Part shown: in pieces, positions 23,429 through 31,556 of the stretch
How the letters are laid out: each line of letters begins with the position of its first letter
How positions within the stretch are numbered: the stretch's first letter is position 1
NCBI GenBank assembly: GCA_046349395.1
Contig: JAXMCK010000005.1
Location: 682,001-746,000 of the forward strand
Length of the DNA: 64,000 nt
Reading direction: 5' to 3'
From: JAXMCK01 sp046349395
GTDB lineage: Bacteria; Pseudomonadota; Alphaproteobacteria; Geminicoccales; Geminicoccaceae
The notes under the pieces: generated by a model
The model's input: only the letters and a program-made list of their open reading frames with translations
What the model was told of the DNA's origin: nothing
Databases searched by the model: none
Translations under genes and position numbers: made by a program

Positions 23429-23848
23429 TCACTTGCTGGACAACCAGGTGATCACGTCGCCCTCCTCGACGGCGGTGCAGTCGCGGCCGAGCACGCTGTT
23501 GCAGTTCCGGCCGATCCACTTCGCCACCTTCTCGGGATCCGTGAACCGCGCCGGGTTCACGGAGACGGCCATCGGATCGATCGCCTTGCCGGCACGGGTC
23601 TGGCCGGGCTTGGTCGGGTCGGCGGTGTGACAGGTCGTGCAGGACGGGGTGTCGGGCTTGCCGCCCGTGTGGGTGGCATTCCAGAAGGCTTCGCCCTGGG
23701 CAGCCGAGAAGCCGGTGAAGGCCGGATCGGCCTGCTTAGCCTGGGCGGCGAGGCCGGCCAGAATGGCATCGCGAGCCGGGTCGGCCGATGCGGCTACGGC
23801 CGCCAGGACGATGCCGAGACCGGCGAGGGCCGGCAGATACGCTCTCAT
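23429..23848 (-). CDS. shp: DUF1924/SHP-type monoheme cytochrome c
   Basis: 139 aa, Sec signal (MRAYLPALAGLGIVLAAVAA, cut after ASA). One heme site, CTTCHTADP, then GKAIDPMAVSVNPARFTD and KWIGRNCNSVLGRDCTAVE. These match the SHP (sphaeroides heme protein) family, a class I cytochrome c whose sixth ligand is an asparagine that leaves on reduction, letting the heme bind O2 or NO. The Asn in RNCN is the candidate ligand, and the two nearby cysteines a disulfide. ATG overlaps the stop of the upstream fusion gene as ATGA. Part of a four-gene electron-transfer operon. Name by family resemblance only. Confidence 0.85.
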   Translation of the reverse strand: MRAYLPALAGLGIVLAAVAASADPARDAILAGLAAQAKQADPAFTGFSAAQGEAFWNATHTGGKPDTPSCTTCHTADPTKPGQTRAGKAIDPMAVSVNPARFTDPEKVAKWIGRNCNSVLGRDCTAVEEGDVITWLSSK

Positions 23849-24987
23849 GGAGTGGCTCCGGAGTTTGGCAGGGGAAGTCGGATGGCCTGGTCGTCGAAGC
23901 GACCGGAGGCGGCGTCGGCGTGGCAGGCGCTGCAGTTGGCTCTGCTCTTGACGCTCGGGGCGTCGAACAGCGCCGGGCTCACCTCCGCGTGCTTGCGGAC
24001 CCAGTAGGGCGTGGCGGTGATCTGCAGCGGCTTCGCCGGGTCGACGGCGGCGAAGCGACGGGCCGCCTCGGTGTCCCACGCCTCGGCGGCGTAGGTGTCG
24101 AGGAAGGCGGCGATCTCGGCCGCCTTGGCGTCGGGCAGGCTGGCGTCCTCGCCGAAATGGTCGCCGAGGTCGGCCATCAGCGCCCGCCAGGACGCGCGCG
24201 GGAGAAGGCTCGGATGGTAGGGCTTGTGGCAGTCGCCGCACTCGGTGGCCCAGGTCTCGTCGACCGGCATGGCCGGGATGCCGAAGGGCGGGATGCGGCC
24301 GAGCAGGGTCAGGGCGAGGCCCGTCGCCACGGCGACGCAGCCGAGCCAGGCGAGTACTTTCAGCGGGTGCGCCTCGCGGTAGCCCTCGGGCAGCGGCGTG
24401 CCGGCGGGCAGCGGGATCCAGCCCGTGACCATCGCCTGCACCAGGGGTGTGCGCAGGAGACGGGTCTCGGCCGCCACGCCGGCCACGTGCACCGCCACCA
24501 TGGCGATCAGCAGCCAGACCAGGACCTCGTGCACCTGCTTCGCGCGATTGCCGGTGGCGTAGGTGATGACACCCGCCAGCGGGCCCTGCTTCTCCTCGCC
24601 GCCCTGGACCATGAGGCCGGTGACGACCAGGCCGGTCAGCACGGCGAAGAGGGCGAAGATCATTGCCGAACCGGCCGGGTTGTGGCCGAGATGGTGCGTC
24701 GGGCGGAGCAGGATCAGGCCCCTCAGGTGCTCGCCGAGGCGACGGGTCGCCCGCGCCATGCTGGAGATGCGGCTGTATTCCGGCCCGAGCACGCCCCAGG
24801 CGAGGCGGAAGACGAGCAGGAGGACGATGAGGTAGCCGGCCCAGAGATGGATCCCCATCCAGTTCTCCGGCGCGACGAAGCCGGTGAACAGTGCCGTCGC
24901 CACCGCCGCCAGCAGCAGCCAGTGGAAGAGGCGTGTGGGGAGGTCCCAGACATAGACCTCGCAGCTCGTGCTCAAAGATTCGTTCAT
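23845..24987 (-). CDS. Fusion of cytochrome b (N) and diheme cytochrome c (C)
   Basis: 380 aa. Residues about 10-190 are a four-helix cytochrome b (LFHWLL, IHLWAGY, HHLGHNPAG, MVAVHVAG carry the candidate heme ligands). A membrane helix at about 225-245 (VLAWLGCVAVATGLALTLLG) leads to a periplasmic DHC-like domain with CGDCH and CSACH. The fusion would tether the diheme electron carrier to the quinol-oxidising b subunit. Separate genes for both halves follow downstream, so the operon holds a fused and a split version. Start 24987 (ATG) is chosen; an upstream in-frame start at 25032 is less conserved. First gene of the operon, preceded by direct repeats at 25046. Confidence 0.86.
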   Translation of the reverse strand: MNESLSTSCEVYVWDLPTRLFHWLLLAAVATALFTGFVAPENWMGIHLWAGYLIVLLLVFRLAWGVLGPEYSRISSMARATRRLGEHLRGLILLRPTHHLGHNPAGSAMIFALFAVLTGLVVTGLMVQGGEEKQGPLAGVITYATGNRAKQVHEVLVWLLIAMVAVHVAGVAAETRLLRTPLVQAMVTGWIPLPAGTPLPEGYREAHPLKVLAWLGCVAVATGLALTLLGRIPPFGIPAMPVDETWATECGDCHKPYHPSLLPRASWRALMADLGDHFGEDASLPDAKAAEIAAFLDTYAAEAWDTEAARRFAAVDPAKPLQITATPYWVRKHAEVSPALFDAPSVKSRANCSACHADAASGRFDDQAIRLPLPNSGATP

Positions 24988-25045
24988 CGCGTCCGCTCGG
25001 GTCGACTTGCTGCCGTCCGATGCTGCGGACACTGCGACCGGCCGG

Positions 25046-25063
25046 CTGAACGCAACCTGAACG
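25046..25063 (-). promoter_or_regulatory. Tandem direct repeat CTGAACG with 11-base period, candidate response-regulator site
   Basis: CTGAACG occurs at 25046-25052 and 25057-25063, start to start 11 bases, which reads CGTTCAG-N4-CGTTCAG on the operon strand. Head-to-tail repeats with 11-base spacing are how OmpR/PhoB-type response regulators bind. It lies about 60 bases before the first ATG of the cytochrome operon. Regulator not encoded in the window. Confidence 0.5.
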
Positions 25064-25193
25064 CGCCTCCATGTAGCGGCGGCTGCGACGATCGATGCTC
25101 TCGGACCGCGCGGGCTCAGACGTGGAGGGCGGATGCGTCTGGACGGCGGCCGAAAGGCCGTGGCACTGGGTCGGGGTCAGGAGGACGCACCCC

Positions 25194-26480
25194 ATGCCCC
25201 ACAAAAAAATCGCCTTCTTTCCCGAGGCCGCGTTCGGGCCGGCGCTGAACTCGGTCGGGATCGCCCAGGCCTGCGAGGCGCTGGGCCACGAGGCCGTGTT
25301 CCTGACCGCCCCCGATCTCGCCGGCACCTACGAGGGCTACGGCTTCGAGGAGCATGTGGTGCAGATGGCACCACCCATGGCGGCCGAGGAGGTGGCGGCC
25401 TATTGGCAGAACTTCATCAACGGGCACATCCCGAACTTCAACAAGACGCCCTACGAGCAGATCGACACCTATGTGAAGGACTGCTGGGACGCGATCGTCG
25501 AGACGGCGGTCTGGGCGCAGAAGGACCTGCCGGGCGTGCTGGACAAGGTGCGGCCGGACCTCGTCTGCGTCGACAATGTCATCCTGTTCCCGGCGATCAA
25601 GCAGCACGGCAAGCCTTGGGTCAGGATCATTTCCTGCTCCGAGAACGAGATCCCGGGTCCCGGCATCCCGCCGCACCTCTCGGGCTGCGGCGAGCATGAC
25701 CATGCCTGCTTCGAGCGCTACGAGCGCCGCTTCAACGAGGTGGTGGGGCCGATCCACGAGCGGTTCAACGCTTTCCTGGCCGAGAACGGCGAAGCACCCT
25801 ACCCCATCGGCCAGTTCTTCGAGGCGTCGCCGTATCTCAACCTGCTGCTCTATCCGGAGCCAGTGAAGTTCACGCGGAAGGAGCCGCTCGATCCGGTAAG
25901 GTTCCAGTATCTCGAGGGCTGCGTGCGCCAGGACAAGCCGTTCACCATGCCGGCCTTCAAGGCCAATGCCGACAAGCCGCTCGTCTATGTGAGCTTCGGC
26001 TCGCTGGGGGCCGGCGACACCGGCACGATCGGCCGGCTGCTGCAGGCGCTGGGCCAAGCACCCGTACGGGTGCTGGCCAATGTCGGCGGCTATGGCGAGG
26101 CGTATCCGAGCCTGCCGGACAATGTGGTCGCGGACGCCTGGTTCCCGCAGCCCTCGGTGATCCCGCAGGTGGACGCGGTGATCCACCATGGCGGCAACAA
26201 CACCTTCACCGAGTGCCTCTACTTCGGGAAGCCGGCGATCATCATGCCCTATGTCTGGGACGGGCACGACAATGCGACCCGGGTGCAGGAGACGGGGCAC
26301 GGGCTGAAGATGCATCGGGCGAACTGGACCGAGGAGCAGTTGCACGCCGCCCTGCAGACGGTGCTGACGGACGAGGCGATGCACGAACGGCTGCGCGCGA
26401 CGTCGGCGCACATGCAGGGCCGGCACGGGCCGACCAAGGCAGCACAGTTGCTGGACGACCTGCTGAAGGACGCGGCGTGA
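25194..26480 (+). CDS. UDP-glucosyltransferase-like glycosyltransferase (GT1/GT-B)
   Basis: 428 aa GT-B enzyme that would move a sugar from an NDP-sugar to a small acceptor. The C-terminal donor-binding stretch DAWFPQPSVIPQVDAVIHHG...NTFTECLYFGKPAIIMPYVWDGHDNATR (about residues 315-365) is the GT1 signature, with the HHGG and the final D/N pair that contact the nucleotide sugar. The N-terminus KIAFFPEAAFGPALNSVGIAQ is the acceptor-domain Rossmann start. AGGAGG lies 10 bases before the ATG. Its stop overlaps the downstream cupin GTG as GTGA. Bacterial relatives act on hydrophobic natural products, carotenoids or sterols; acceptor here unknown. Confidence 0.86.
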   Translation: MPHKKIAFFPEAAFGPALNSVGIAQACEALGHEAVFLTAPDLAGTYEGYGFEEHVVQMAPPMAAEEVAAYWQNFINGHIPNFNKTPYEQIDTYVKDCWDAIVETAVWAQKDLPGVLDKVRPDLVCVDNVILFPAIKQHGKPWVRIISCSENEIPGPGIPPHLSGCGEHDHACFERYERRFNEVVGPIHERFNAFLAENGEAPYPIGQFFEASPYLNLLLYPEPVKFTRKEPLDPVRFQYLEGCVRQDKPFTMPAFKANADKPLVYVSFGSLGAGDTGTIGRLLQALGQAPVRVLANVGGYGEAYPSLPDNVVADAWFPQPSVIPQVDAVIHHGGNNTFTECLYFGKPAIIMPYVWDGHDNATRVQETGHGLKMHRANWTEEQLHAALQTVLTDEAMHERLRATSAHMQGRHGPTKAAQLLDDLLKDAA

Positions 26481-27202
26481 AAGGGTTCGTGCTGCAGACC
26501 TCGGTGCCGCGGCTCTATGGGGCGTCAGCGCCACAGGAGGATCTGGTCGACTGGGGGCCGCAGCCGGATGCCGTCGAAGGGGCCTCGCACAGCAGCGGCC
26601 GGCTGCTGTTCAAGGGTCCGGGCAATCGGCCGGAAGTGGGACTGTGGCGCTGCACGCCCGGCCGGTGGCGGCTCGCCTTTCCGGCGGACGAGGTCTGCCA
26701 TTTCGTGCAGGGGCATGCGGTCTACCGCGGGGAGAACGGCGAGGTCATCGAGGCCGGTCCCGGCACCTTCGTGCACTTCAAGGAGGGCTGGCGCGGCGAG
26801 GCCCAGGTGACCGACACGATCCAGGTCCTCTACATGCTGACCGAGGGCGGGCCGGCCGAGCGGACGCCGATGCTGCGCGACCCGCTGCACACGGCACCGC
26901 TGACGGACTGGGGCGTGGTGCCGACGATGATCGAGGGGGCCTCGCACATGAGCGGGGTGCTGCTGAGCCGCGAGCCCGACCGGCGGGCCGAGAGCGGGAT
27001 CTGGGTCTGCACGCCCGGCTACTGGCGCTGCGAGGTCGACCGCGGCGAATACTGCCACTTCCTGGCCGGGCGCTGCACCTACACGGCCGACGACGGCGAG
27101 GTGATCGAGATCCTGCCCGACACCTTCGCCTGGTTCGGCGACGGCTGGAAGGGCACCTGCCGCGTCCACGAGACGGTGCGCAAGGTGTACATGATCCGAT
27201 GA
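26477..27202 (+). CDS. Tandem double-cupin protein (Cupin_3/DUF861-like)
   Basis: 241 aa made of two homologous halves (about residues 20-125 and 135-241), each reading SG(R/V)LL...R.E.G.W.CTPG.WR followed by E.CHF..G...Y and GEV.E..P.TF..F..GW.G. The pattern GRAxxxW/CTPG with E.CHF is the Cupin_3 form seen in ureidoglycine aminohydrolase-like proteins; metal residues would be the E/H of EVCHF and EYCHF. GTG start at 26477 overlaps the glycosyltransferase stop, and its own stop overlaps the monooxygenase start as ATGA. No signal peptide, so it acts in the cytoplasm. Function in the operon unknown: isomerase, hydrolase or binding role all possible. Confidence 0.82.
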   Translation: MKGFVLQTSVPRLYGASAPQEDLVDWGPQPDAVEGASHSSGRLLFKGPGNRPEVGLWRCTPGRWRLAFPADEVCHFVQGHAVYRGENGEVIEAGPGTFVHFKEGWRGEAQVTDTIQVLYMLTEGGPAERTPMLRDPLHTAPLTDWGVVPTMIEGASHMSGVLLSREPDRRAESGIWVCTPGYWRCEVDRGEYCHFLAGRCTYTADDGEVIEILPDTFAWFGDGWKGTCRVHETVRKVYMIR

Positions 27203-28671
27203 GCGAAGGTGCCGACGACGTCGACGTCCTCATCATCGGTGCGGGGATCTCGGGCATCGGCGGTGCCGCGCATCTGCGCATGCGGTGTCCGGACACGAGC
27301 TTCGCGATCTTGGAGGCGAAGGAGAGCTTCGGCGGGACGTGGCTGACCCACCGGTTTCCGGGGATCCGGTCGGACAGCGATCTCTACACTTACGGCTACG
27401 GCTTCAAGCCGTGGATGGGGCCGGCGATTGCGACCGCGGACGAGATCCGAGCCTACATGGCGGAGGTGATCGCGGAGTATCGGCTGGAGCCGCAGACCCG
27501 GTACCGGCACAAGGTGACGGCGGCGTCGTGGTCGAGCGAGACGGCGCGCTGGACGGTCGAGGCGACGCGGCTCGACGACGGCGCGGCGGTCCGCTTCAGG
27601 GCGCGGCTCCTCTGGATGTGCCAGGGCTACTACCGGCACGAGAAGGGTTTCGCGCCCCACTTCGAAGGCCAGGAGAGCTTCAAGGGCCCGGTGGTACATC
27701 CGCAGACCTGGCCCGAGGGTCTCGACTGCAGCGGCAAGCGGGTCACCGTGATCGGCTCCGGGGCGACGGCGGCGACGCTGATTCCGGCTCTCGCCGAGGC
27801 GGGTGCGAAGGTCACCATGCTGCAGCGCTCGCCGTCCTACTACATCACCGAACTGGGTGCCGCGGCGCTGGCGAAGGTGCTGGAGCCGCTGGATCTCGAT
27901 CCGGCCGTGAAACACGACATCCTGCGGCGGAAGTCGCTCTACGATTCGGCGCTCTTCACCTCGCGCACCTTCAGCGAGCCGGAGCAGGTGAAGAAGGAGT
28001 TGCTGGGGCTGGTGCGGGCGTATCTGGGTCCGGACTACGACGTGGACCACCACTTCACTCCGCACTACCGGCCCTGGCAGCAGCGGATCTGCCGGATTCC
28101 GGACGGCGACCTGTTCAACGCGATACGGGGCGGCAGGGTCACGGTCGTGACCGACGAGATCGACCGCTTCACCGAGGCCGGAATCAGGCTGAAATCGGGT
28201 CAAGAGATCGCATCCGACGTCATCGTGACGGCGACGGGGCTCAACCTCACCATCCTCGGCGACATGAAGGTGACGGTCGACGGCCAGCCGTTCGATCCGG
28301 CGCAGAAGATCACCTATCGGGGCATGATGTTCGAGGGCGTGCCGAACCTCGTCTGGGTGTTCGGCTATTTCCGGGCGAGCTGGACGCTGCGGGCCGACCT
28401 CGTCGCGCAGTTCGTCTGCCGGCTCATTCCGCACATGCGCGAACGACAGGCGGCCCATGTAACGCCGCGCCTGCGGCCGGAAGACGAGGGTCTCCCGACG
28501 CTGCCCTGGATCGATGCAGAAAATTTCAACCCGAGCTACCTCGGGCGCGACCTGGGACTCCTGCCGAAACGACTTGCCCGCCCGGAGTGGGAACATACCC
28601 ACGACTACGCGATCGAGAAGGTGCGCTTTCCGGGCATCGACCTCGACGAGGCCGCTCTGACCTACGGCTGA
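27199..28671 (+). CDS. Flavin-dependent monooxygenase, Baeyer-Villiger type
   Basis: 490 aa FAD/NADPH enzyme. FAD site IIGAGISGIGGA (residues about 12-23), then LEAKESFGGTW and FPGIRSDSDLYTYGYGFKPW, both conserved in class B monooxygenases. The fingerprint FxGxxxHxxxWP is present as FKGPVVHPQTWP (about residues 159-170), followed by the NADP site VIGSGATAATL and by ATGLNL. It would insert oxygen next to a ketone or hydroxylate a heteroatom or carbon. ATGA overlap couples it to the cupin gene. Together with the glycosyltransferase it suggests a route that oxidises and glycosylates a hydrophobic molecule. Confidence 0.87.
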   Translation: MSEGADDVDVLIIGAGISGIGGAAHLRMRCPDTSFAILEAKESFGGTWLTHRFPGIRSDSDLYTYGYGFKPWMGPAIATADEIRAYMAEVIAEYRLEPQTRYRHKVTAASWSSETARWTVEATRLDDGAAVRFRARLLWMCQGYYRHEKGFAPHFEGQESFKGPVVHPQTWPEGLDCSGKRVTVIGSGATAATLIPALAEAGAKVTMLQRSPSYYITELGAAALAKVLEPLDLDPAVKHDILRRKSLYDSALFTSRTFSEPEQVKKELLGLVRAYLGPDYDVDHHFTPHYRPWQQRICRIPDGDLFNAIRGGRVTVVTDEIDRFTEAGIRLKSGQEIASDVIVTATGLNLTILGDMKVTVDGQPFDPAQKITYRGMMFEGVPNLVWVFGYFRASWTLRADLVAQFVCRLIPHMRERQAAHVTPRLRPEDEGLPTLPWIDAENFNPSYLGRDLGLLPKRLARPEWEHTHDYAIEKVRFPGIDLDEAALTYG

Positions 28672-28785
28672 GAAAGTACGCCTGCGGCACTGTTCCCGAC
28701 CGCCAATCGGCAGCACCCGTCACTTCCGGCTTGCAAAGTGGCAGCGCGGAATGGTTGCTCTCGCTGAAGTTGTTTTCTCTCGGGG

Positions 28786-30408
28786 GTGGTGGGCTTGCGC
28801 ACGAGGCTCGGCCGTCTGGCGATGGGCGTCGCATTAGCGTCGCTGACGGCGTGCACCATGGTCGGCCCCGACTTCGAGCAGCCCTCGGCCGAGGTGAACA
28901 AGGCGTGGCTCGAGGCGGAAAACGCCAAGGTCGCGCCACAGGAACAGCTGCAGAAGGAATGGTGGAAGGTCTTCAAGGACCCCGTGCTCGACCAGCTCGT
29001 CGAGCAGGCCTACGCCGATAATCCAGACCTCCAGACGGCCGGCGCCAACGTCCTGCAGGCCCGTGCCCTGCTGGGTGCCGCCATCGGCGAACTGTACCCG
29101 CAGCAGCAGCAGGCGATCGGCTCGCTGCTCTACGAGCGCACCAGCCTGAAAGAGCCCGGCGCTCCGGTCGGTAGCGGCTCGTCGAAGCTCGTCAGCAATC
29201 TCGTCGACACCTTCGGCGCCCAGGCGAACTGGGAGTTCGACGTCTGGGGCCGGATCCGGCGCAACATCCAGTCGGCGGATGCCAACTTCCTGTCGACGAT
29301 CGCGTCCTATGACAACGTGCTGGTCAGCCTGACGGCTGACGTGGCGGCCGGCTACGTGTCGCTGCGCACGCTGGAGGCGCAGCTCGAAATCCTGAAGAAG
29401 AACGTCGAGGTGCAGAAACAGGCCCTCGACCTCGCCCAGATCCAGTTCAAGGGCGGCACCACCACCGAGCTCGACGTCTATCAGGCGTCCACGATCCTGA
29501 CCTCGACCGAGGCCCAGGTGCCGGACATCCAGGCGCAGATCCAGGTGGCGCGGAACACGCTCTGCGCGCTCGTCGGGGTGACACCGGGCAGCCTCGACAA
29601 GCTCCTGGACCAGGGCAAGGGCATTCCCGTGGCCCCGGCCAAGGTGGCCGTCGGGATCCCGGGCGAGCTGCTGCGCCGCCGTCCCGACGTGCGCCGGGCC
29701 GAGCTGATCGCCGCCTCGCAGAGTGCTCTCATCGGTGTGGAGAAGGGTGCGCTCTATCCGGCGTTCAGCCTGCTCGGCAGCTTCACCTTCGTGTCCAGCA
29801 ACTACAACAACAGTGCGACGGGTGCGAACTTCGAGCTGTCGGACATCTTCGGCTGGAAGGCGCGGGCGATCGAGTTCGGTCCCGGCGTGTCGTGGAACAT
29901 CCTGAACTATGGCCAGATCACCAACCGGGTGCGGGCGCAGGACGCCGCCTTCGAGGCCTCGCTCAGCAGTTACGAATCGGTGGTGCTGGCGGCGCAGCGC
30001 GAGGTGGAGAGCGCCCTGGCGCAGTATCTTTTCCAGTTCCAGGTGATCGACCAGCTGCGTAAGAGCGTCGATTCCGCGCAGAAGGCGTTCGAGCTGGCCT
30101 TCCTGCAGTACAAGGACGGGATAGCGGACTTCACCACGGTGCTGACCGTCGAGCAGCAGCTGATCCAGCAGGAGAGTGCGCTGACCGTTGCGATGGGGAA
30201 GCTGCCATCCGACCTCGTCTCGATCTATCGGGCACTGGGCGGTGGCTGGGAGATCCGCGAGGGCAAGGGCTTCCTGCCGCCGCAGACGATCGAGACGATG
30301 ATGAAACGGACCAATTGGGGGTCCCTGCTCACCCCGCCCGATCTGGCCCCGCAGCAGCAGCGGCCGCCGGCCTACTACGCGAGCCCCCTGCAGAGGCCTG
30401 AATGGTGA
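28786..30408 (+). CDS. Outer membrane factor lipoprotein of an RND efflux pump (NodT family)
   Basis: 540 aa TolC-like channel lipoprotein. GTG start; signal MVGLRTRLGRLAMGVALASL then the lipobox LTAC with the lipidated Cys at residue 23. Two long OEP (outer membrane efflux protein) repeats follow, with the family marks WWKVFKDPVLDQLV, LLRRRPDVRRAEL and a coiled-coil helix barrel. The C-terminus carries an unusual Pro/Gln-rich tail (PQQQRPPAYY). It forms the outer gate of the tripartite pump with the adaptor and transporter genes that follow; the adaptor ATG overlaps its stop by seven bases. First gene in the operon, an order less common than adaptor-transporter-channel. Confidence 0.9.
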   Translation: MVGLRTRLGRLAMGVALASLTACTMVGPDFEQPSAEVNKAWLEAENAKVAPQEQLQKEWWKVFKDPVLDQLVEQAYADNPDLQTAGANVLQARALLGAAIGELYPQQQQAIGSLLYERTSLKEPGAPVGSGSSKLVSNLVDTFGAQANWEFDVWGRIRRNIQSADANFLSTIASYDNVLVSLTADVAAGYVSLRTLEAQLEILKKNVEVQKQALDLAQIQFKGGTTTELDVYQASTILTSTEAQVPDIQAQIQVARNTLCALVGVTPGSLDKLLDQGKGIPVAPAKVAVGIPGELLRRRPDVRRAELIAASQSALIGVEKGALYPAFSLLGSFTFVSSNYNNSATGANFELSDIFGWKARAIEFGPGVSWNILNYGQITNRVRAQDAAFEASLSSYESVVLAAQREVESALAQYLFQFQVIDQLRKSVDSAQKAFELAFLQYKDGIADFTTVLTVEQQLIQQESALTVAMGKLPSDLVSIYRALGGGWEIREGKGFLPPQTIETMMKRTNWGSLLTPPDLAPQQQRPPAYYASPLQRPEW

Positions 30409-31556
30409 CCCGGCCCCGCGCCTTCCATGCCCTCGTCCTGGCGCTGGGCCTGACGCTCGCGGCCTGTGACGACAAGGGGAACACCTATGTCCCGCCGCCG
30501 CCGCCCGAGGTGACGGTGGCGAAGCCGGCGCGCAAGGACATCACCGACTATCTCTATTTCACCGGCAACACCGACGCGATCCAGACGGTGACTCTGGTCG
30601 CCCGCGTCCAGGGCTTCCTCGAGAAGCAGCACTTCCAGGACGGCCAGAGCGTCAAGAAGGGCGACCTGCTCTTCACCATCCAGCGCGATACCTACAAGGC
30701 GCAGCTGGATGCGGCCAACGCCCAGGTCGCGGTCGTCCAGGCGCAGCTGGACCATGCCCAGACGGAGTACACGCGGTATCTGGGCCTGGCGAAGCGAGGG
30801 GCGGCACCGCAGACCGACGTCGACCAGTGGCAGTCGCAGCTGGAGCAGGCGAAGGCGAACCTCCTGGCCGCCCAGGCCCAGGTCGAACTGGCGCAGCTGA
30901 ACTACGGCTACACGCTGGTCACGGCGCCCTTCGACGGCCGGATGGGCCGGCGCTTCGTCGACCCGGGCAATCTCGTCGGCGCGGGCGAGGCGACCAAGCT
31001 CGCCGAGATCAACCAGATCGACCCGATGTACGTCTACTTCACCATCAACGAGCGCGATCTCCTGCGCGTCACGCAGCAGCGGCAGAAGGCCGGCGACGCC
31101 AGCCTCGACGATCTCAACAAGGAGAGCATCCCGCTCGAGATGGGCCTCTCGACGCAAGAGGACTTCCCCTACAAGGGCCAGTACGACTTCGCGGCCCTCT
31201 CGGTGACGCCGACAACGGGTACGCTGCTCTTACGCGGCATCTTCCCGAACTCGGGCGGATGGATCCAGCCCGGCCTGTTCGCCCGCGTGCGCGCGCCGCT
31301 CGGCACGGCGAAGGACGCGATCCTGGTACCCCAGGTGGCGATCGGGTTCGACCAGCTCGGACGATACGTGCTCGTGGTCGACGAGAAGAACGTGGTGCAG
31401 CGGATGGCGGTGGAGGTGGGTGCTACGGAGGGAGAGGATCAGGTCGTCACCAGCGGCCTCAAGGGTGACGAGCGCGTGATCGTCAACGGCATCCTGCGGG
31501 CCGTACCGGGCCACGAGGTCCGCCCCGTGGAGGCGAAGGCCCCGCCCAGCGCATGA
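30402..31556 (+). CDS. RND efflux periplasmic adaptor subunit (membrane fusion lipoprotein)
   Basis: 384 aa. Signal with lipobox LAAC (Cys at residue 22) anchors it in the inner membrane. A proline stretch (VPPPPPEVTV), the lipoyl halves (GFLEKQHFQDGQSVKKGDLLFTI, NYGYTLVTAPFDGRMGRRFVDPGNLV) around a coiled coil and the beta-barrel domain make the standard MFP layout. It bridges the RND transporter and the outer membrane channel. ATGA overlap with the transporter gene. Substrates cannot be told from the sequence. Confidence 0.92.
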   Translation: MVTRPRAFHALVLALGLTLAACDDKGNTYVPPPPPEVTVAKPARKDITDYLYFTGNTDAIQTVTLVARVQGFLEKQHFQDGQSVKKGDLLFTIQRDTYKAQLDAANAQVAVVQAQLDHAQTEYTRYLGLAKRGAAPQTDVDQWQSQLEQAKANLLAAQAQVELAQLNYGYTLVTAPFDGRMGRRFVDPGNLVGAGEATKLAEINQIDPMYVYFTINERDLLRVTQQRQKAGDASLDDLNKESIPLEMGLSTQEDFPYKGQYDFAALSVTPTTGTLLLRGIFPNSGGWIQPGLFARVRAPLGTAKDAILVPQVAIGFDQLGRYVLVVDEKNVVQRMAVEVGATEGEDQVVTSGLKGDERVIVNGILRAVPGHEVRPVEAKAPPSA

